The position numbers and the translations under genes were made by a program. A model generated the notes under the pieces. The model was not told the DNA's origin and searched no databases. It saw only the letters and a list, made by a program, of their open reading frames with translations. Of a DNA stretch of 6,910 nucleotides, positions 4,916-6,910 are shown one piece after another. The DNA comes from Bacteroidota bacterium (lineage in GTDB: Bacteria > Bacteroidota > Bacteroidia > NORP154), in NCBI GenBank assembly GCA_002401055.1, contig NVRZ01000172.1:1-6910 (forward strand), written 5' to 3'. Numbering within the stretch: the stretch's first letter is position 1; the number at the start of each line of letters is the position of its first letter.

Positions 4916-6910
4916 TTAGATTCTTACACCAATTACAACAATATCATCAATCTGTTCGTCCTCTCCCTTCCATTCTTCAATAGTTTCATTCAGAATTAAC
5001 TTCTGCTCTGGCATTGTTTTTTCCTGAATGGAAAGCAGCATTTCTTTTAAGCGTTTGGCGGTGAATTTTTTGCCCTTTGGCCCGCCAAACTGATCCTGAA
5101 ACCCATCAGAGAAAGTGTAGACCGAATCTCCTTCTTCCAACTGTATCTGGTGTGTCGTAAACGGAGCATCTTTCCCTTCTTCAAATGCGATAGGTTGTCG
5201 GTCGGCTTTCAGTTCTGCCAGATCGTTACTATGGAATTTGAAGCCTTTGTTTTTCAAATTAGAATTAGCAGCATCTTTCCTCAGAAGATAAAGCGGATTG
5301 TACGCTCCGGCAAACTCCAATTGGTTGTTCTTTTTGTTCCATACACAAAGGGAGGCATCCATACCATCCTTTGATTGGCCTAAGGCATCGGTTTGACCCA
5401 GAGCACTGATAATTCCTGCTTTCAATTCATCAAAAATTTTCCCTGGAGTGGTAATGCCTTTTTCCACCACAATTTCATTGAGCAAACTATTCCCGATCAT
5501 ACTCATAAAAGCACCTGGTACGCCATGTCCAGTACAATCTGCTGCAACCCAAATAACTTTACCTGATAAAGTTTCATGTACCCAATAGAAATCCCCGCTT
5601 ACAATATCCTTCGGTCTAAAGAGGATAAAATGATCTGAAAGCGTTTGAGTGCAGTATTCCTCTGGGGGCAAAATGGCGTGTTGTATTTGTTCGGCATAGC
5701 GAATACTGTCGGTGATGTCCTTGTTCTTTTCATCTACGACTTCCTTTTGCTTTTGTATGATCTTCTTTTGCCTGTGAGTGATGCGAAAACGATTGTATAA
5801 GAGGAAAGAAAACATCACCACCATTAAAAAACCTCCGGCAAAAACAAACAGCATAATGCGATTCTCCTTCAACTCAGCAGCTTGCAGTTGTTTCTCTTGG
5901 CTGAGTAGCTTTATTTCCTTCTCCTTTTTCTCGGTTTCATATTTGGTCTGCATTTCTGTTATTTGTTTTTGGTTTTCTATGCTGAACAAACTATCCTGTA
6001 ATTCGGTAGAGAGATGGTGGTATTGCAAAGCACTTTTATAATTTCCGATTGATTCATGCACTCTCGATAGTACTTCTGATGTATTCATAATATCACTCAG
6101 AGAATTTATTTCCTGTGCTAATTCCAAAGCTGCTGTCAAATATTCTAATGCCTTATGAGGATTTCCCATTGCTTCGTATGTCTCTCCGATATTACTCCAA
6201 CATGAAGGAATATCTTCTTGCTCTCCCATTTCTTCTCTAATTTTTAAAGCATCACGGAAATATGAAATTGCCTTTTCGTAGTTCTGCTGAAGAAAGGCGA
6301 TTGCTCCTAAGTTATTAGCGATATGAGCTAAGTAGCTCTTGTCATTTGTCTCATTTGCAATTACCAAAGCCTCTAAATAATATTTACGGGCTATCTTGAA
6401 TTTACCTAACGCCGATGTGGCATTCCCAAGATTGTTTAGGTCAATTAGCATGCTTTTTTTTGTTCCATATATTTTGGATGCTTCATAACTTTTGACATAA
6501 TATTCTTCTGCTTTTTTAAAATTTTTAAGGCGTTCGTAAACTCCTCCAATATTTCCTAAAGGATAGAGTGCTAATTTCTTAAGCTGATGTTCTTCGCAAG
6601 TTTTCAGTGATTTTAATAAATAGCGAAGGGCATTCTCAGGATCTTCGTCTGCCTTGTAGCTCAATCCAATGGAATTGAAAAGCATTGCTAAATCTTCAAC
6701 AGAATCAGTCTTCTGAACTAATTCAAGTGATTTTTGATACCACCCCATTGCTTTTGTAAAATTTTTGTTTTCATCCCTTTCGTAATTGCCGAGTTCATGG
6801 AAGGCTTCAGCTTCTCCAAGCTGATCTATTAGCGAGTCAATTTGAGGTGGCTGGGCAAAGGTGACGGAATACTGAAAAGAAAGGAAAACCAGGGTGAGAC
6901 ATTTGTAAAG
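4916..6910 (-). CDS. TPR-transmembrane SpoIIE/PP2C-type serine/threonine phosphatase, 5' end cut by window edge
   Basis: The frame has no stop through the right edge. Taking the ATG at 6748 as the start would discard 54 upstream codons that encode a signal peptide core (CLTLVFLSFQYSVTFA|Q) and the first TPR residues, so the true start lies a few codons beyond the window. In fragment numbering (664 residues visible): signal peptide 1-19; six to seven TPRs ~39-305; coiled coil ~312-350; membrane helix ~352-373; cytoplasmic linker with ITDSIRYAEQIQHAILPP ~399-416; SpoIIE phosphatase domain ~420-664. The metal-binding aspartates are all present: SGDFYW (D440), AADCTGHG (D458), DGMDAS (515-520), FSDGF (D602) and DEQIDDI (D655/D656). 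Family members dephosphorylate Ser/Thr sites, classically on anti-sigma-factor antagonists in partner-switching pathways. Here a periplasmic TPR signal would be passed to a cytoplasmic phosphatase (inference). No kinase or STAS partner is visible nearby. Confidence 0.93.
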   Translation of the reverse strand, partial: LYKCLTLVFLSFQYSVTFAQPPQIDSLIDQLGEAEAFHELGNYERDENKNFTKAMGWYQKSLELVQKTDSVEDLAMLFNSIGLSYKADEDPENALRYLLKSLKTCEEHQLKKLALYPLGNIGGVYERLKNFKKAEEYYVKSYEASKIYGTKKSMLIDLNNLGNATSALGKFKIARKYYLEALVIANETNDKSYLAHIANNLGAIAFLQQNYEKAISYFRDALKIREEMGEQEDIPSCWSNIGETYEAMGNPHKALEYLTAALELAQEINSLSDIMNTSEVLSRVHESIGNYKSALQYHHLSTELQDSLFSIENQKQITEMQTKYETEKKEKEIKLLSQEKQLQAAELKENRIMLFVFAGGFLMVVMFSFLLYNRFRITHRQKKIIQKQKEVVDEKNKDITDSIRYAEQIQHAILPPEEYCTQTLSDHFILFRPKDIVSGDFYWVHETLSGKVIWVAADCTGHGVPGAFMSMIGNSLLNEIVVEKGITTPGKIFDELKAGIISALGQTDALGQSKDGMDASLCVWNKKNNQLEFAGAYNPLYLLRKDAANSNLKNKGFKFHSNDLAELKADRQPIAFEEGKDAPFTTHQIQLEEGDSVYTFSDGFQDQFGGPKGKKFTAKRLKEMLLSIQEKTMPEQKLILNETIEEWKGEDEQIDDIVVIGVRI

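Noticed and set aside
4443..4999. Plus-strand frames at 4443-4646 and 4691-4999
   Set aside because: They lie antisense to the small basic protein gene and the phosphatase 3' end, and show no domain or plausible signal layout.
4916..6748. Phosphatase gene starting at the ATG at 6748
   Set aside because: The frame stays open for 54 more codons to the window edge and these encode a signal peptide and further TPR sequence, so 6748 is an internal Met.

Overview
The window looks like a chromosomal segment from a Bacteroidota bacterium (Cytophagia/Sphingobacteriia/Saprospiria-like; I cannot name a genus). The reasons are the AT-rich sequence, the general lack of Shine-Dalgarno sequences before starts, a TAnnTTTG-type promoter element, a secreted 'SVQQTTDGGYVIAG' repeat protein, and two TPR-transmembrane signalling proteins of a kind typical of the phylum. 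I see no rRNA, tRNA, CRISPR array or intact transposase gene.

Layout from left to right. (1) 1-1221, minus strand: a secreted protein with a signal peptide and seven ~50-residue repeats, probably a beta-propeller; its C-terminus lies beyond the left edge. (2) 1222-1750: a 529-bp gene-free stretch. It contains a ~315-bp inverted-repeat-bounded element (about 1293-1607) with two internal hairpins, best read as a MITE or decayed insertion sequence. (3) 1751-3535, minus: a complete membrane-anchored regulator made of signal peptide, periplasmic TPRs, one membrane helix, a coiled coil and a LytTR DNA-binding domain. (4) 3646-4089 and 4073-4414, plus: two overlapping genes for small multi-pass membrane proteins of unknown function, divergent from the regulator. 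(5) 4417-4830, minus: a small membrane-anchored basic protein of unknown function, convergent with the previous gene at a 2-nt gap. (6) 4916-6910, minus: a TPR-transmembrane-SpoIIE/PP2C serine/threonine phosphatase. It is open to the right edge and only its first few N-terminal residues are missing.

The main theme is signalling. The LytTR regulator and the SpoIIE phosphatase have the same build (exported TPR sensor, coiled-coil stalk, one membrane helix, cytoplasmic output), and their stalks are visibly similar just before the membrane. They look like related sensors fitted with different outputs, one transcriptional and one post-translational. Between them lie three small membrane-protein genes that could be targets or partners, but that link rests only on position. 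The intergenic inverted-repeat element is the most unusual non-coding structure. A 13-bp piece of its arm recurs 3 kb away inside the coding sequence of the small basic protein.
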